This document shows, one piece after another, positions 18,871-27,609 of a DNA stretch of 64,000 bases. How positions within the stretch are numbered: position 1 is the stretch's first letter; the number at the start of each line of letters is the position of its first letter. The notes under the pieces are model-generated. The model was not told the origin of the DNA, did not search any database, and saw only the letters and a program-made list of their open reading frames with translations. The DNA is from CAVTWY01 sp963738575 (GTDB lineage: Bacteria > Pseudomonadota > Gammaproteobacteria > Burkholderiales > Burkholderiaceae_C). The stretch is from positions 248,001 to 312,000 of the forward strand of contig CAVTWY010000002.1 in NCBI GenBank assembly GCA_963738575.1, written 5' to 3'. The position numbers and the translations under genes were made by a program.

Positions 18871-18939
18871 TGTGAAACGAGTTGATCTTCACCAACCGCC
18901 ATTCGTGCGAGCTCGGACGGATGAGGGCACACCCGGCCG

Positions 18940-20472
18940 ATGCCCTACTCGGCGTGGGCCACAAGCGATCAAAGCATGAGACAACGGCAGGAGATCACCG
19001 GTATCTGGGCCAAACTGTTCCCTCAGTTCTCGGGGACCAGCGGCACGTTGCAAGGCCAGGTCAAGGAGATGATGGTGCACGCCATCATGATGGGCTTCGT
19101 ACCTGCCGACGCCAAAGTTCCAACCAGTCGGGCGTTGGCTACTGCGCTGGGTCTATCGCGCAACACCGTGTTATTGGCAATGCAGGTGTTGGTGGAAAAA
19201 GGCTTTCTGATCGGAGCTCCCCGCAGTGGCCTTGTGGTCAACGGCGACATCCTTTTGGGCCAAGCTGTGCAATCTTCGGCTCATGCGCCCGCGCCCACTG
19301 GACTTCAGTGGGATGCGCGGCTGCTTTCCCGGGCAAGCCTCCAACGCAACATCGTCAAGCCGGTCAACTGGCAGGATTTTGCTTATCCATTTGTTTATGG
19401 CCAGTTTGATAGCAGCCTGTTGCCTTTGAGGGACTGGCGCGCCTGCGCACGCCAGGCTCTGTTTGTGCCGGCAGTTAAAAAATGGGCACAGGACCACATC
19501 AACCAAGACTCCGATTCATTGCTGGACCAAATTCAGCATCGACTGCTGCCCGCTCGCGGCATCATGGCCAAGCGTGATGAGATTTTGATCACGGCTGGTG
19601 CACAAATGGCGTGCTACTTGTTGGCCAATGTCTTGCTGGACCGCAAGACAGTCGTGGGTATCGAGGACCCAGGCTATCCAGATGCGCGCAACAATTTTTT
19701 GCTTCGTACGGATCATGTTAGGGCGTTACCGATTGATGCTGATGGCTTGATTGCTTCGCGCGCGATGCGCCAGTGCGCCTACGTGTATGTCACGCCCAGT
19801 CACCAATGTCCGACGACGGTCACGATGCCTCTGGTGCGCAGGCAAGAGATTCTGGCGTTGGCCAAGAAAAGTGACATGGTCCTGTTCGAAGATGATCACG
19901 AGAGCGAGCTCAATTTTTCTGGCAGGCCACTGCCCGCGCTAAAGAGTCTGGACACGGATGGGCGGGTCATCTATCTGGGTAGCTTGTCCAAAACCTTGGT
20001 GCGCGGTTTGCGGATTGGCTACATCGTGGCACCGGCAGAGCTGGTACGCGAGCTGCGTGCCTTGAGGCGCCTCATCATCAGGCACACGCCGTCCAACAAT
20101 GCTCACACGGCCAGTCTGTTCATTGCGCAGGGGCACCACGACGCATTCATTCGCAAGCTGAACCTCACCTACCGGGAGCGGCGTGAGTTGCTGACAAGGG
20201 CGTTAGCAAAATACTTGCCGCAGTTTCACATCATGCCGTCCCTGGGTGGCTCAGGGGCATGGATTCAAGGGCCCGACGGATTGAACGCCCAGACGCTGGC
20301 CGACCGCTGCGCTGCGCGCAGCGTGCTGATTGAGCCGGGCGACATCTTCTTTAAAAGAACCTCGCTTGCAAGTCAATCGTATTTGCGTTTAGGCTACGCT
20401 GCCATACCGAGCAACTTGATCGATGCAGGGGTGCAAGAACTTGCGCGTGCGTTCGATTCGATTCGGCCCTAG
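18940..20472 (+). CDS. tauR: MocR-family (GntR HTH + aminotransferase) regulator, TauR-like
   Basis: A 510-residue fusion of an N-terminal winged helix (ADAKVPTSRALATALGLSRN, about residues 60-80) with a fold-type I aminotransferase-like domain. The PLP-binding lysine lies in YLGSLSKTLVRGLRIGY, and VYVTPSHQCPTT and FEDDHESEL are typical MocR segments. Such proteins (TauR, PdxR, GabR) sense an amino compound through PLP. Divergence from tauABC-cuyA strongly suggests it activates that operon in response to the amino sulfonate. The start is uncertain between 18940 and 18976. It converges on the amidase with a 10-base gap. Confidence 0.85.
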   Translation: MPYSAWATSDQSMRQRQEITGIWAKLFPQFSGTSGTLQGQVKEMMVHAIMMGFVPADAKVPTSRALATALGLSRNTVLLAMQVLVEKGFLIGAPRSGLVVNGDILLGQAVQSSAHAPAPTGLQWDARLLSRASLQRNIVKPVNWQDFAYPFVYGQFDSSLLPLRDWRACARQALFVPAVKKWAQDHINQDSDSLLDQIQHRLLPARGIMAKRDEILITAGAQMACYLLANVLLDRKTVVGIEDPGYPDARNNFLLRTDHVRALPIDADGLIASRAMRQCAYVYVTPSHQCPTTVTMPLVRRQEILALAKKSDMVLFEDDHESELNFSGRPLPALKSLDTDGRVIYLGSLSKTLVRGLRIGYIVAPAELVRELRALRRLIIRHTPSNNAHTASLFIAQGHHDAFIRKLNLTYRERRELLTRALAKYLPQFHIMPSLGGSGAWIQGPDGLNAQTLADRCAARSVLIEPGDIFFKRTSLASQSYLRLGYAAIPSNLIDAGVQELARAFDSIRP

Positions 20473-20483
20473 GCCGAACTGCG

Positions 20484-21671
20484 TCAAAGATCGCTCGCCA
20501 TTCGTTGCGCCAGCCGCACCAATGCCCTGTCGCTGCCCGCCGGGCCCAGCAAAGACAAGCCAAGCGGTGCGCCCAGACGCTGACCCAGTGGAAGCGAAAC
20601 CTGCGGAAAACCCGACAGGCCAGCCAGACACAACATTTGAATGGATCGGTTGCGATAGCTTTCCAGCTTGTCTCCGCTATCGCCCACCAATGGTGCAATG
20701 TCGGCGACGGTTGGCATGATCAGCACGCCGTCACTAGCCAGCAACGTGGCCAGATGCGTTTTCAGCTTTGCGCGGTAGGCGACGGCTGCGGCAAGCTGAG
20801 CGTCAGTCACTGATTTTGACCAGGCAAAGCGTTCGGCAATGCCGGAGCCCAATGGCGGGCAAAAACGCTCAAGAAAAGAGCCATGCACTGCCCACGCCTC
20901 GTGCCCCTGTATGTGCCGAAAGCTCCAGTACGCAGCGTCGCTGCTGTCCAAAACAACCTGCATGTCAACCGCTTTTCCTAGGGCTGCTTCAACGCGTGCT
21001 AGTGGACCAGCTTGCGCTGCGGCCACTTCGTCGTCCAGCATGGCCCAGATGTCGAGCGGTTTGAGAAGCCTCACGTTTGATGGCATGGCGTTTCGGTCTT
21101 CGCCCAGCAAAACGGCAGACACACGTGCAAACGTTGCAGCATCGCGCGCCAAGTAGCCGCACGTGTCGAGGCTAGGCGACAAAGCCAGAACACCTGCCAA
21201 GTTGACCCGCCCATGCGTGGGTCGAATGCCGTACAAGCCGCAGTGGTTGGCGGGTGCACGAATGGAGCCACCTGTATCGCTGCCTAAAGCGAAGTCGCAC
21301 AAGTTGTTTGACACCGCCGATGCAGAACCCGACGACGATCCACCAGCAATCCGGTTGGGCACGGCGCCATTGATCGGTGCACCAAAGTGTGCGTTGTTGC
21401 CGTTCATGGAAAACGCCAGCTCGTCCGTCACGGTTTTACCAACAAACCTTGCACCCGCATCCAGCAGCTGCTGCACAGCAGGGGCTGTGCTTTTCTTGAT
21501 GCCCGACATGGCCAAGACGATCGGCTGACCGCCACCGGTTGGATAGCCGGCCACATCGAATAAATCCTTGACGCCGAAGCTGAGTCCTGACAATGGACCC
21601 AAAAGAGCGTGGGGTACAGGCGAGTCTGGGTAGGGCAAGAAGGCGCGGGTTGTGTCGTTGGTGGCTGGCAT
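20484..21671 (-). CDS. Amidase signature family hydrolase
   Basis: A 395-residue cytosolic amidase. The catalytic Ser-cisSer-Lys triad is visible: Lys in LSFGVKDLFDVAGYPT, the Gly/Ser-rich IAGGSSSGSASAVSNN, and the nucleophile serine in LGSDTGGSIRAPANHCGL. The region GIRPTHGRVNLAGV follows. It is shorter than GatA-type enzymes (about 480) and resembles the indole-acetamide hydrolase/AMI1-like branch. The start at 21671 has GGAG upstream; an in-frame ATG at 21740 is less likely. The substrate is unknown. It could belong to the neighbouring catabolic cluster, but nothing in the sequence ties it to one. Confidence 0.85.
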   Translation of the reverse strand: MPATNDTTRAFLPYPDSPVPHALLGPLSGLSFGVKDLFDVAGYPTGGGQPIVLAMSGIKKSTAPAVQQLLDAGARFVGKTVTDELAFSMNGNNAHFGAPINGAVPNRIAGGSSSGSASAVSNNLCDFALGSDTGGSIRAPANHCGLYGIRPTHGRVNLAGVLALSPSLDTCGYLARDAATFARVSAVLLGEDRNAMPSNVRLLKPLDIWAMLDDEVAAAQAGPLARVEAALGKAVDMQVVLDSSDAAYWSFRHIQGHEAWAVHGSFLERFCPPLGSGIAERFAWSKSVTDAQLAAAVAYRAKLKTHLATLLASDGVLIMPTVADIAPLVGDSGDKLESYRNRSIQMLCLAGLSGFPQVSLPLGQRLGAPLGLSLLGPAGSDRALVRLAQRMASDL

Positions 21672-21788
21672 GGTCTTGGGCTCCGCAACTGAAACAATGG
21701 AGAGATTAGCAAGCACGCTGCTGGCGTTGGTCTGCACCAAGCCCTTGCCAGCCGCCGCGCGCTGGCGACCCTTCGTTGGCCGTTCGGC

Positions 21789-21986
21789 TCAAAACCGATA
21801 GAAGGACAGCGCGTTCACCTTGCCAATGCGATTCAGATTAGTGGCGGATGTCCAAGCCTGGAACAGACGAACCAGCGCGGCGGTTGATGGTCTGGTGCCC
21901 GATGGCTTGGTGTGCGGCCAGTCGGAACCCCAGAGCAGGCGATCAGGGCCTACAGCCAGCGGGCTCGTGGTTTGGCCGCCCGGCAC
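21789..21986 (-). pseudogene. C-terminal remnant of an amidohydrolase-2 family protein
   Basis: About 60 residues match only the end of metal-dependent TIM-barrel hydrolases (amidohydrolase 2; LigI-like lactonases and relatives): AVGPDRLLWGSDWPHTKPSG carries the metal-binding Asp, and the frame ends with the typical aromatic tail NALSFYRF. The N-terminal ~220 residues, including the HxH pair, are absent; the 2-hydroxyacid dehydrogenase begins immediately upstream. The remnant suggests a deletion inside the cluster that removed a hydrolase step. Confidence 0.6.
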
Positions 21987-21998
21987 GCCACGGCAGCG

Positions 21999-22922
21999 TC
22001 AGCCGCGCAGCACGGCCAGCGCGTTCTGAGCTGCGGCCACGCCCATCTTCACGTAGGCATCGGCGGTCACGCCACCGATGTGCGGGCTGAGCGTGATGCG
22101 CGCCTCGCCATGGAAGGGGTGCGGTGCGGTCATCGGCTCCACCGCGAAACTGTCCAGCCCGGCGCTCGCAACTTGGCCGCTGCGCACGGCGTTCAGCAGC
22201 GCCGTCTCGTCGATCAGTCCGCCCCGGGCCGTGTTGACGATGATCACGCCGTGCTTGCAGGCCGCCAGCGTCTGCGCGTTGAGCAGCCTGGCGTTCTCGG
22301 GTACCAGTGGGCAGTGCAGCGAGATTGCGTCGGACTCGCGCCAAATCGTGGCCAGTTCCACACGTTCGATGTGGGGTGGAAGGTTCTTGGCGAAAGGGTC
22401 AAAGCCGAGTACGCGCATGCCCATGGCGTTTGCCATGCGCGCAAACCGCAGCCCGATCGCGCCCAGTCCGACAACGCCAACCGTTCGGCCCTCAAGCTCG
22501 ACGCTCTTGTGCGTGGCCTTGTCCCAATGGCCCTGGTGCATGCGGGTGTTGAGCGCGACGACCGACTTGGCACCGGCCAGCAGCAAGGCCATCGCTTGCT
22601 CGGCAACTGCTGCGGCGTTGGCACCCACCGCCGCGACGACCTCGATGCCACGTGCTGCAGCGGCCTGCTTGTCGATGGTGTCGGTGCCGCTGCCGTGCTT
22701 GGAGATCACCTTCAGACGTGGCGCCGCGTCCATGGCGGCAGCGCCCACTTTGCTGTAGCGAACAATGATGGCCACAGGGTCGTGTGCCTTGCACAGCGCA
22801 ACGATGTCGGCCTCGGTGGGCGTCTTGCCGGCGTAGACAACGTCGTAGTCTTGCAGCAGCGCCAGGGCCGCGCTGGCGAGATCGCTTCCGGTAACCAGAA
22901 AGGTCGGCCGATTCGTGCTCAT
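21999..22922 (-). CDS. D-isomer specific 2-hydroxyacid dehydrogenase
   Basis: A 307-residue NAD(P)-dependent oxidoreductase. The Rossmann fingerprint is GVVGLGAIGLRFARMANAMG (residues ~145-165). The family's catalytic Arg lies in VNTARGGLIDETALL, Glu in FAVEPMT and His in LSPHIGGVT. GGAGG sits 7 bases upstream of the ATG at 22922, fixing the start. It resembles phosphoglycerate/glyoxylate/hydroxypyruvate reductases; the substrate cannot be told. It lies in a minus-strand group with an RraA-like aldolase and a Bug receptor (61- and 80-base gaps), so it probably acts on a carboxylic acid imported or released by those proteins. Confidence 0.87.
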   Translation of the reverse strand: MSTNRPTFLVTGSDLASAALALLQDYDVVYAGKTPTEADIVALCKAHDPVAIIVRYSKVGAAAMDAAPRLKVISKHGSGTDTIDKQAAAARGIEVVAAVGANAAAVAEQAMALLLAGAKSVVALNTRMHQGHWDKATHKSVELEGRTVGVVGLGAIGLRFARMANAMGMRVLGFDPFAKNLPPHIERVELATIWRESDAISLHCPLVPENARLLNAQTLAACKHGVIIVNTARGGLIDETALLNAVRSGQVASAGLDSFAVEPMTAPHPFHGEARITLSPHIGGVTADAYVKMGVAAAQNALAVLRG

Positions 22923-22983
22923 TGACAAACCTCCGCGCTTCGCGCCGCGGTGCAAGTGCCCTTCGGGGCGGCCGGGCGGGCGC

Positions 22984-23682
22984 TCACAGCGTCTCGCCTT
23001 CCTTGATCACGCCGGCCGCGCGCAGCGCGCCGTCAAGCCAAGCAGGGCGCAAGGCCTTGCGGCTCTTGATGTCGGCGATGCGCTTGGTCTCGGCGGCAAC
23101 CTTTTCGGCCGCCAGCGGCAACATGGCAGCGGCCTTGTCACGCTCGATGACGGTCACGCCGTCGGCATCGCCGACAACCAGGTCGCCCGGATTGACACTG
23201 ACGCCGCCGATCGAGATCGGGTGATTCAGGCGGCCGGAGACCGATTTTGTCGGTCCATTCGGGTTGAGCCCAGCGGCATACATCGGAAAGCCCAGCTCTC
23301 GGATGGCTTCGCTGTCACGCACTGCGCCGTCGATGACCACGCCGACGACGCCGAGCGCTACACACTGCTGCGACATGATCTCGCCCATCAGCGCGCTGCT
23401 CAGATCGCCCTTGCCATCGATCATCAGCACGTCGCCGGGCTGGGCGATGGCCATGGCGGCATGGATCATCAGGTTGTCGCCAGGGCGCACCTCGACCGTG
23501 ATGGCTGGTCCGGCAAAGCGCATCGATGGCGCCAGCGGCGCGATGCGCCCGCTCAATGCACCGCGGCGTCCAGCCACGTCGGCCAGGATAGAGGAGGGGT
23601 AGGCGGCAGCTTTTGCGACGGTGGCGGCGTCGACGCGCTTGATCTCGCGGATCACGTCGGGCAATGCGGCGGTTTGACTCAT
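22984..23682 (-). CDS. RraA-like protein, probable 4-hydroxy-4-methyl-2-oxoglutarate aldolase type
   Basis: A 232-residue RraA-fold protein. It contains SSILADVAGRRGALSGRI, then DGKGDLSSALMGEIM and the conserved GVVIDGAVRDSEAI, whose Arg-Asp is central to metal/substrate binding in HMG aldolases. It has an N-terminal extension (about 20 residues) and a C-terminal helix of ~35 residues relative to E. coli RraA (161 aa), typical of the catabolic branch rather than the RNase E inhibitor. AGGAG lies just before the ATG at 23682. The neighbouring dehydrogenase, Bug receptor and amidohydrolase remnant support aldol cleavage of a dicarboxylic intermediate. Confidence 0.8.
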   Translation of the reverse strand: MSQTAALPDVIREIKRVDAATVAKAAAYPSSILADVAGRRGALSGRIAPLAPSMRFAGPAITVEVRPGDNLMIHAAMAIAQPGDVLMIDGKGDLSSALMGEIMSQQCVALGVVGVVIDGAVRDSEAIRELGFPMYAAGLNPNGPTKSVSGRLNHPISIGGVSVNPGDLVVGDADGVTVIERDKAAAMLPLAAEKVAAETKRIADIKSRKALRPAWLDGALRAAGVIKEGETL

Positions 23683-23762
23683 GGGAATCTCCTGAAAGTA
23701 GGGTGGTGTTAACCGGTGCAGTGGCAACTGGCCCAGTCGCCCGGCTCAGGCGAAGGAGACGA

Positions 23763-24743
23763 TCAGTCGACCTTCGCGCCCGACTCCTTGACGACCTTGC
23801 CCCAACGCGGAATGTCGTCCCTGATCACGGCGGCGAACTGCTCGGGTGTGCCACCCGCTGGGTCGGCACCTTGGTCGCCGAGTGACTTGCGCAAGTCAGC
23901 GTTTTGCAGCGCCTTGTTGAATTCGGCATTGAGCCTGGCGACCACTTCTTTCGGCGTTCCGGCGGGCGCCAGCAAACCAAACCACGTCACGGCGTCAAAA
24001 CCCGCGTAGCCTGATTCATTGATGGTTGGCACGTTTGGCAGGTCGTCCACCCGCTTGGCCGAGGTGACGGCCAGGGGCCGAAGCTTGTTGTTGCGGATCT
24101 GGCCGATGAGGGTCGGCACCGAGGACATGTACAACTCGACGGTGCCACCGATGACGTCGGTCAGCGCTTGCGCTGCGCCTTTGTAGGGAATGTGCTGCGT
24201 CTGGATACCGGCTGCCTTCTGAAACATGACGCTTGTGAGATGGGCAACCGTGCCGTTGCCCGGCGAGGCGAAGTTCAGCGTGCCCGGCTTGGCCTTGGCC
24301 GCACCCACCGCATCGGCCAAGGTCTTCAGCGGCGTGCCGACGCCCGTGACCATCACCAGGGGCGCGTTGGCCAGCAGCACGATGGGCGCCAGGTCCTTCT
24401 GGGAGTCGTACGGCATCTTGGCGTACAGCGTCGGGTTGATCGCGAGGTTGCTGGTCTGCCCGATCACGATCGTGTAGCCGTCAGCCGGTGACTTGGCCAC
24501 CGCGTCAACGCCGAGGTTTCCGCCTGCTCCGGGTTTGTTGTCGATCACGAAGGTCCAGCCGGTTGCAGCGGCGACCTTCTGACTCGTCTCGCGGGCGATG
24601 GTGTCGGTGCCGCCGCCGGGTGGGAAGGGCACGACAATGCGAATCGGCTTGGTAGGGTAAGCCTGTGCTTGCGCACCAGCGCAGAAGACCGCGCCAGCGA
24701 TCGCAGTCGTGATGGCCAGCAGGTGGCGTCGTGAAGTGTTCAT
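23763..24743 (-). CDS. Bug-family (TctC-like) periplasmic solute receptor
   Basis: A 326-residue receptor. A twin-arginine-like start (MNTSRRHLLAITTA) and hydrophobic stretch end AQAYPTKPIRIVVPFPPGGG, the hallmark of Bug proteins. A second family motif is VIDNKPGAGGNLGVDAVAKS. Bug receptors bind carboxylates and are greatly expanded in Burkholderiales, usually as orphans without TctAB permeases, as here. GGAG precedes the ATG at 24743. It is first in the minus-strand operon and divergent from the FAD monooxygenase, with 133 bases between. The ligand is unknown. Confidence 0.88.
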   Translation of the reverse strand: MNTSRRHLLAITTAIAGAVFCAGAQAQAYPTKPIRIVVPFPPGGGTDTIARETSQKVAAATGWTFVIDNKPGAGGNLGVDAVAKSPADGYTIVIGQTSNLAINPTLYAKMPYDSQKDLAPIVLLANAPLVMVTGVGTPLKTLADAVGAAKAKPGTLNFASPGNGTVAHLTSVMFQKAAGIQTQHIPYKGAAQALTDVIGGTVELYMSSVPTLIGQIRNNKLRPLAVTSAKRVDDLPNVPTINESGYAGFDAVTWFGLLAPAGTPKEVVARLNAEFNKALQNADLRKSLGDQGADPAGGTPEQFAAVIRDDIPRWGKVVKESGAKVD

Positions 24744-24876
24744 GTCTGTCTCCGTCGGGACTGGATGGCTGCGACATGCAGGCACCCTGGCTTTGTAGGT
24801 TGGAGTATTGAGGCCGTGACAGATACAGTCCAATCGATAGTTTCTTTCGATTCATTCACAGGGCTTTTGCAATAAG

Positions 24877-26439
24877 ATGGTTGGATCCATGCAGAACATT
24901 GAAACTTCCGTGGTCATCGTTGGGGGCGGTCCAGTGGGCCTCACGTTGTCTGCCTTGCTCTCGCGTTATGGCATCGAGCACTGTGTCGTCGAAGCCGACG
25001 CGGGCTACTGCACCGGAAGTCGGGCCATCTGTGTTTCGCGTCGCTCGCAAGAAATTCTTGCCTGGGCGGGCGCGCAAGCGGGTGTGACCAACAAGGGTTT
25101 GCCATGGACAGGTGGGCGAAGCTACTGGCGCGACAAAGAAGTGCTGAACTTTCAAATGCCGCATGACGCGACCCAACGTTTTGCGCCCATGGTCAACATT
25201 CAGCAGTTCTACATCGAGCAGTTTGCGCATGAGGCTGCCAAACGGCAGTTGGGGGCTGATCCCGTCATGTGGGGAACCAGGCTGCAGTCTTTGCGCGAAG
25301 ATGCAGACGGTGTGACGGCGAAGGTGGCGTTGGCCGATGGTGCTTTGCGTGAGGTGCGTGCCCAGTACCTGGTGGCTTGCGACGGTGGCCGCAGCACGGT
25401 GCGCGAGCTCATGGGTCTGCAATTTGAAGGCATGCAATACGAAGGGCGATACGTCATCGTTGACATCGAGCAAAAGACAAAGCGGCCTGTTGAGCGTTTG
25501 GCTTGGTTTGACCCACCGTCCAACCCTGGCAGCACCATCCTGATGCACCGTCAACCCGACGACGTTTGGCGCATCGACTACCAAATTGGCGATGATGACG
25601 ACCCCGAGGCTGCGGTGCTACCAGAAAACGTGTTGCCACGCGTGCAAAGCCACCTGGACATGATCGGCGAGACAGCGCCGTGGAAGCCTCTCTGGATTTC
25701 GATCTACAACGCCAAGTGCCTGACGCTGCCGCGGTACCGCCACGGGCGCGTGCTGCTGGCGGGTGACGCGGCGCACATGGTGCCCATCTTTGGCGTGCGT
25801 GGGCTCAATTCGGGCCTGGACGACGTTGGCAACCTGGCCTGGAAGCTCGCCCACGTGCTGCAAGGGCGTGCCCGCGACACGTTGCTGGACACCTTCAGCC
25901 AAGAGCGTGTGCACGCCACGCGTGAAAACCTTGCCTACGGGGCCAAGAGCACCGAGTTCATGGCGCCACCAAACCATGGGTTCTCCATCATGCGTGAGGC
26001 TGCCTTGCGTTTGGCCACCGAAAGCCCGCACATCGCGCCGCTCATCAATCCGCGGCAAAGCACGCCCATTGAATACGTTGGCTCTCGCCTCAATTTGACG
26101 GACGTCGACGAGGGTGTGGCTGCGGCGGGTGTTGGCATGCCAGCCCCCGAGGCTTTGTTGCCCGATGGGTTGGTGCCAGAAAAAAAGCATGTGACGGAGC
26201 TCTTCGGCAAGTGCTACACCTTGCTGCACTTTTCGCTTGCAACTGCAAAACCATCGTGGTCGTTGCAACCAGACTTGCAAATGCTGCGAATCGTCGCGAA
26301 AGGGCAGGCGTGGGACCGCTATGCAGCCACCGACGATTGCGCTTTCTTGATTCGCCCCGATGGCTACATTGCGGCGCGTTGGTCAGCATTCAGCGAAACG
26401 GCCCTGAATGCCGCACTTGAGCAAACTAAATCGTTATGA
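24877..26439 (+). CDS. FAD-dependent monooxygenase, class A (MhpA/PobA-like)
   Basis: A 520-residue flavoprotein hydroxylase. The FAD ADP-binding fingerprint is VVIVGGGPVGLTLSALLSRY at residues 12-31. The DG motif is LVACDGGRSTVRELMG near residue 170. The GD motif is GRVLLAGDAAHMVPIFGVRG near residue 290. The C-terminal ~140 residues form the thioredoxin-like tail of the phenol/3-HPP hydroxylase branch. Such enzymes hydroxylate aromatic acids with NAD(P)H and O2. The start may be 24877 or 24889. It is divergent from the Bug/RraA group, with a small partner gene downstream. Substrate unknown; an aromatic carboxylate fits the context. Confidence 0.87.
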   Translation: MVGSMQNIETSVVIVGGGPVGLTLSALLSRYGIEHCVVEADAGYCTGSRAICVSRRSQEILAWAGAQAGVTNKGLPWTGGRSYWRDKEVLNFQMPHDATQRFAPMVNIQQFYIEQFAHEAAKRQLGADPVMWGTRLQSLREDADGVTAKVALADGALREVRAQYLVACDGGRSTVRELMGLQFEGMQYEGRYVIVDIEQKTKRPVERLAWFDPPSNPGSTILMHRQPDDVWRIDYQIGDDDDPEAAVLPENVLPRVQSHLDMIGETAPWKPLWISIYNAKCLTLPRYRHGRVLLAGDAAHMVPIFGVRGLNSGLDDVGNLAWKLAHVLQGRARDTLLDTFSQERVHATRENLAYGAKSTEFMAPPNHGFSIMREAALRLATESPHIAPLINPRQSTPIEYVGSRLNLTDVDEGVAAAGVGMPAPEALLPDGLVPEKKHVTELFGKCYTLLHFSLATAKPSWSLQPDLQMLRIVAKGQAWDRYAATDDCAFLIRPDGYIAARWSAFSETALNAALEQTKSL

Positions 26440-26464
26440 GCACGGGTTGGAGGAGGAGGGCACG

Positions 26465-26650
26465 ATGCACACCCTGAATGCGACTGAGATAGATCACGTT
26501 TACAGCGCGCTAGCAACCGCCATCGCAGCGCAAAGCCCTGAATCACGTGAACGCTTCTACGCCATCCTTTGTTTGCAGTTGGCCAGTCAATGTGAGAGCC
26601 AAGCGCGCGTGCTGCAAGCGATTGATCAAGCTAAACGACTCGCCAACTGA
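26465..26650 (+). CDS. Small DUF2783-like protein
   Basis: A 61-residue protein (MHTLNATEIDHVYSALATAI) preceded by a strong GGAGGAGG ribosome binding site. The mostly helical sequence with LCLQLASQCESQARVLQAID resembles DUF2783, a family of ~60-residue proteins usually encoded directly after FAD-dependent aromatic monooxygenases, exactly as here (25-base gap). No function is established for that family. It might be a subunit or stabiliser of the hydroxylase, which is inference from linkage only. Confidence 0.6.
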   Translation: MHTLNATEIDHVYSALATAIAAQSPESRERFYAILCLQLASQCESQARVLQAIDQAKRLAN

Positions 26651-26700
26651 TACGTCTTTTTGACGGGCAGGGCTGAATTGTCGAGCCGCGCGCAGTGAGG

Positions 26701-27582
26701 CTAGGCCATGCTGAATGTTTGCAGTCGCATCGACGGCCGATCAACGATTACGGCAGCCCAAGCGTCCGTCGACAGTTTCCCTGCTCGCAAGGTCCAACGC
26801 GCAGCTTCAAGGGTTGAACCGCGAATCGACTTCAACTGCACCGCCGTCTTGGGGTCAACCGCCACGCAAAACCCGTCCAAAGGTATCGACAAGCCACCAC
26901 CCAATGCCTTCACGTAGGCCTCCTTGCACGTCCAGCAGCGCAAGAAGCCATCCAAGCGTACGTCAAGTGGCAAGGCCATCAACTCGGCTCGCTCTTCCGC
27001 CGCAAAATGGCTTTTGGCGATCGCTTCGATTTCAGGTACTGCGTGCATGGCCTCCAAATCGATCCCGATGGTGAGGCCACGCGCTACGCCAATCAGTGCG
27101 TGATGGCCCGAGTGAGACAAGTTGAACACCAGGGGTTCACCAGGTAAGGGTGTGACCAGCGACGGCTTGCCTTCACGCCCCAGTGCAAACTGCAGCGACT
27201 TCGGGTCGTTGCCGGTGTAGTGCCCCAAGATCGTGCGCAGCAGGCCGTGTGTCACTTCGTGGTGGCGCCGGTCTTTGGGCGACACGAAGCGCGCAGCGCG
27301 AGCTCGTTCGTGGTCGTCAAGCAGCGCGGCAAGTTCCTGGGCGATTCGTGGTGGGTTGTCCAAGTCGACCAACCACGCGTGCACGTCACCCGGTGGCAAA
27401 TCAGTGGCCACTGAATACAAGGCTGTTTGGGGCCATCCCCAATCGATGGGTGTCAGCATGAGCGCGATGTCCACCAGCGTGTTGGCGCTGCCACCATCGG
27501 GCTCGCTTGGTGTGAAGTCATGGACGGTGGAGGCATGGGGCGATGCTGCGTGGGTTTGGCTTGCCACATGAGCATAGACCAT
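26701..27582 (-). CDS. 4'-phosphopantetheinyl transferase superfamily protein (Sfp-type)
   Basis: A 293-residue transferase that moves 4'-phosphopantetheine from CoA to a carrier-protein serine. The two family signatures are present: GLTIGIDLEAMH (metal-binding Asp/Glu) and FLRCWTCKEAYVKALGGGLS (Glu/Lys). LVFNLSHSGHHALIGVA precedes them. The length fits the two-lobed Sfp/Gsp group rather than AcpS. No PKS, NRPS or acyl-carrier gene lies in the window, so its client is elsewhere. The start is uncertain: an ATG at 27582 is given; the first ~55 residues are low-complexity and not family-like. It is divergent from tadA with a short gap. Confidence 0.83.
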   Translation of the reverse strand: MVYAHVASQTHAASPHASTVHDFTPSEPDGGSANTLVDIALMLTPIDWGWPQTALYSVATDLPPGDVHAWLVDLDNPPRIAQELAALLDDHERARAARFVSPKDRRHHEVTHGLLRTILGHYTGNDPKSLQFALGREGKPSLVTPLPGEPLVFNLSHSGHHALIGVARGLTIGIDLEAMHAVPEIEAIAKSHFAAEERAELMALPLDVRLDGFLRCWTCKEAYVKALGGGLSIPLDGFCVAVDPKTAVQLKSIRGSTLEAARWTLRAGKLSTDAWAAVIVDRPSMRLQTFSMA

Positions 27583-27609
27583 GATCGGTATGATGAAAGT
27601 GTGACGACC

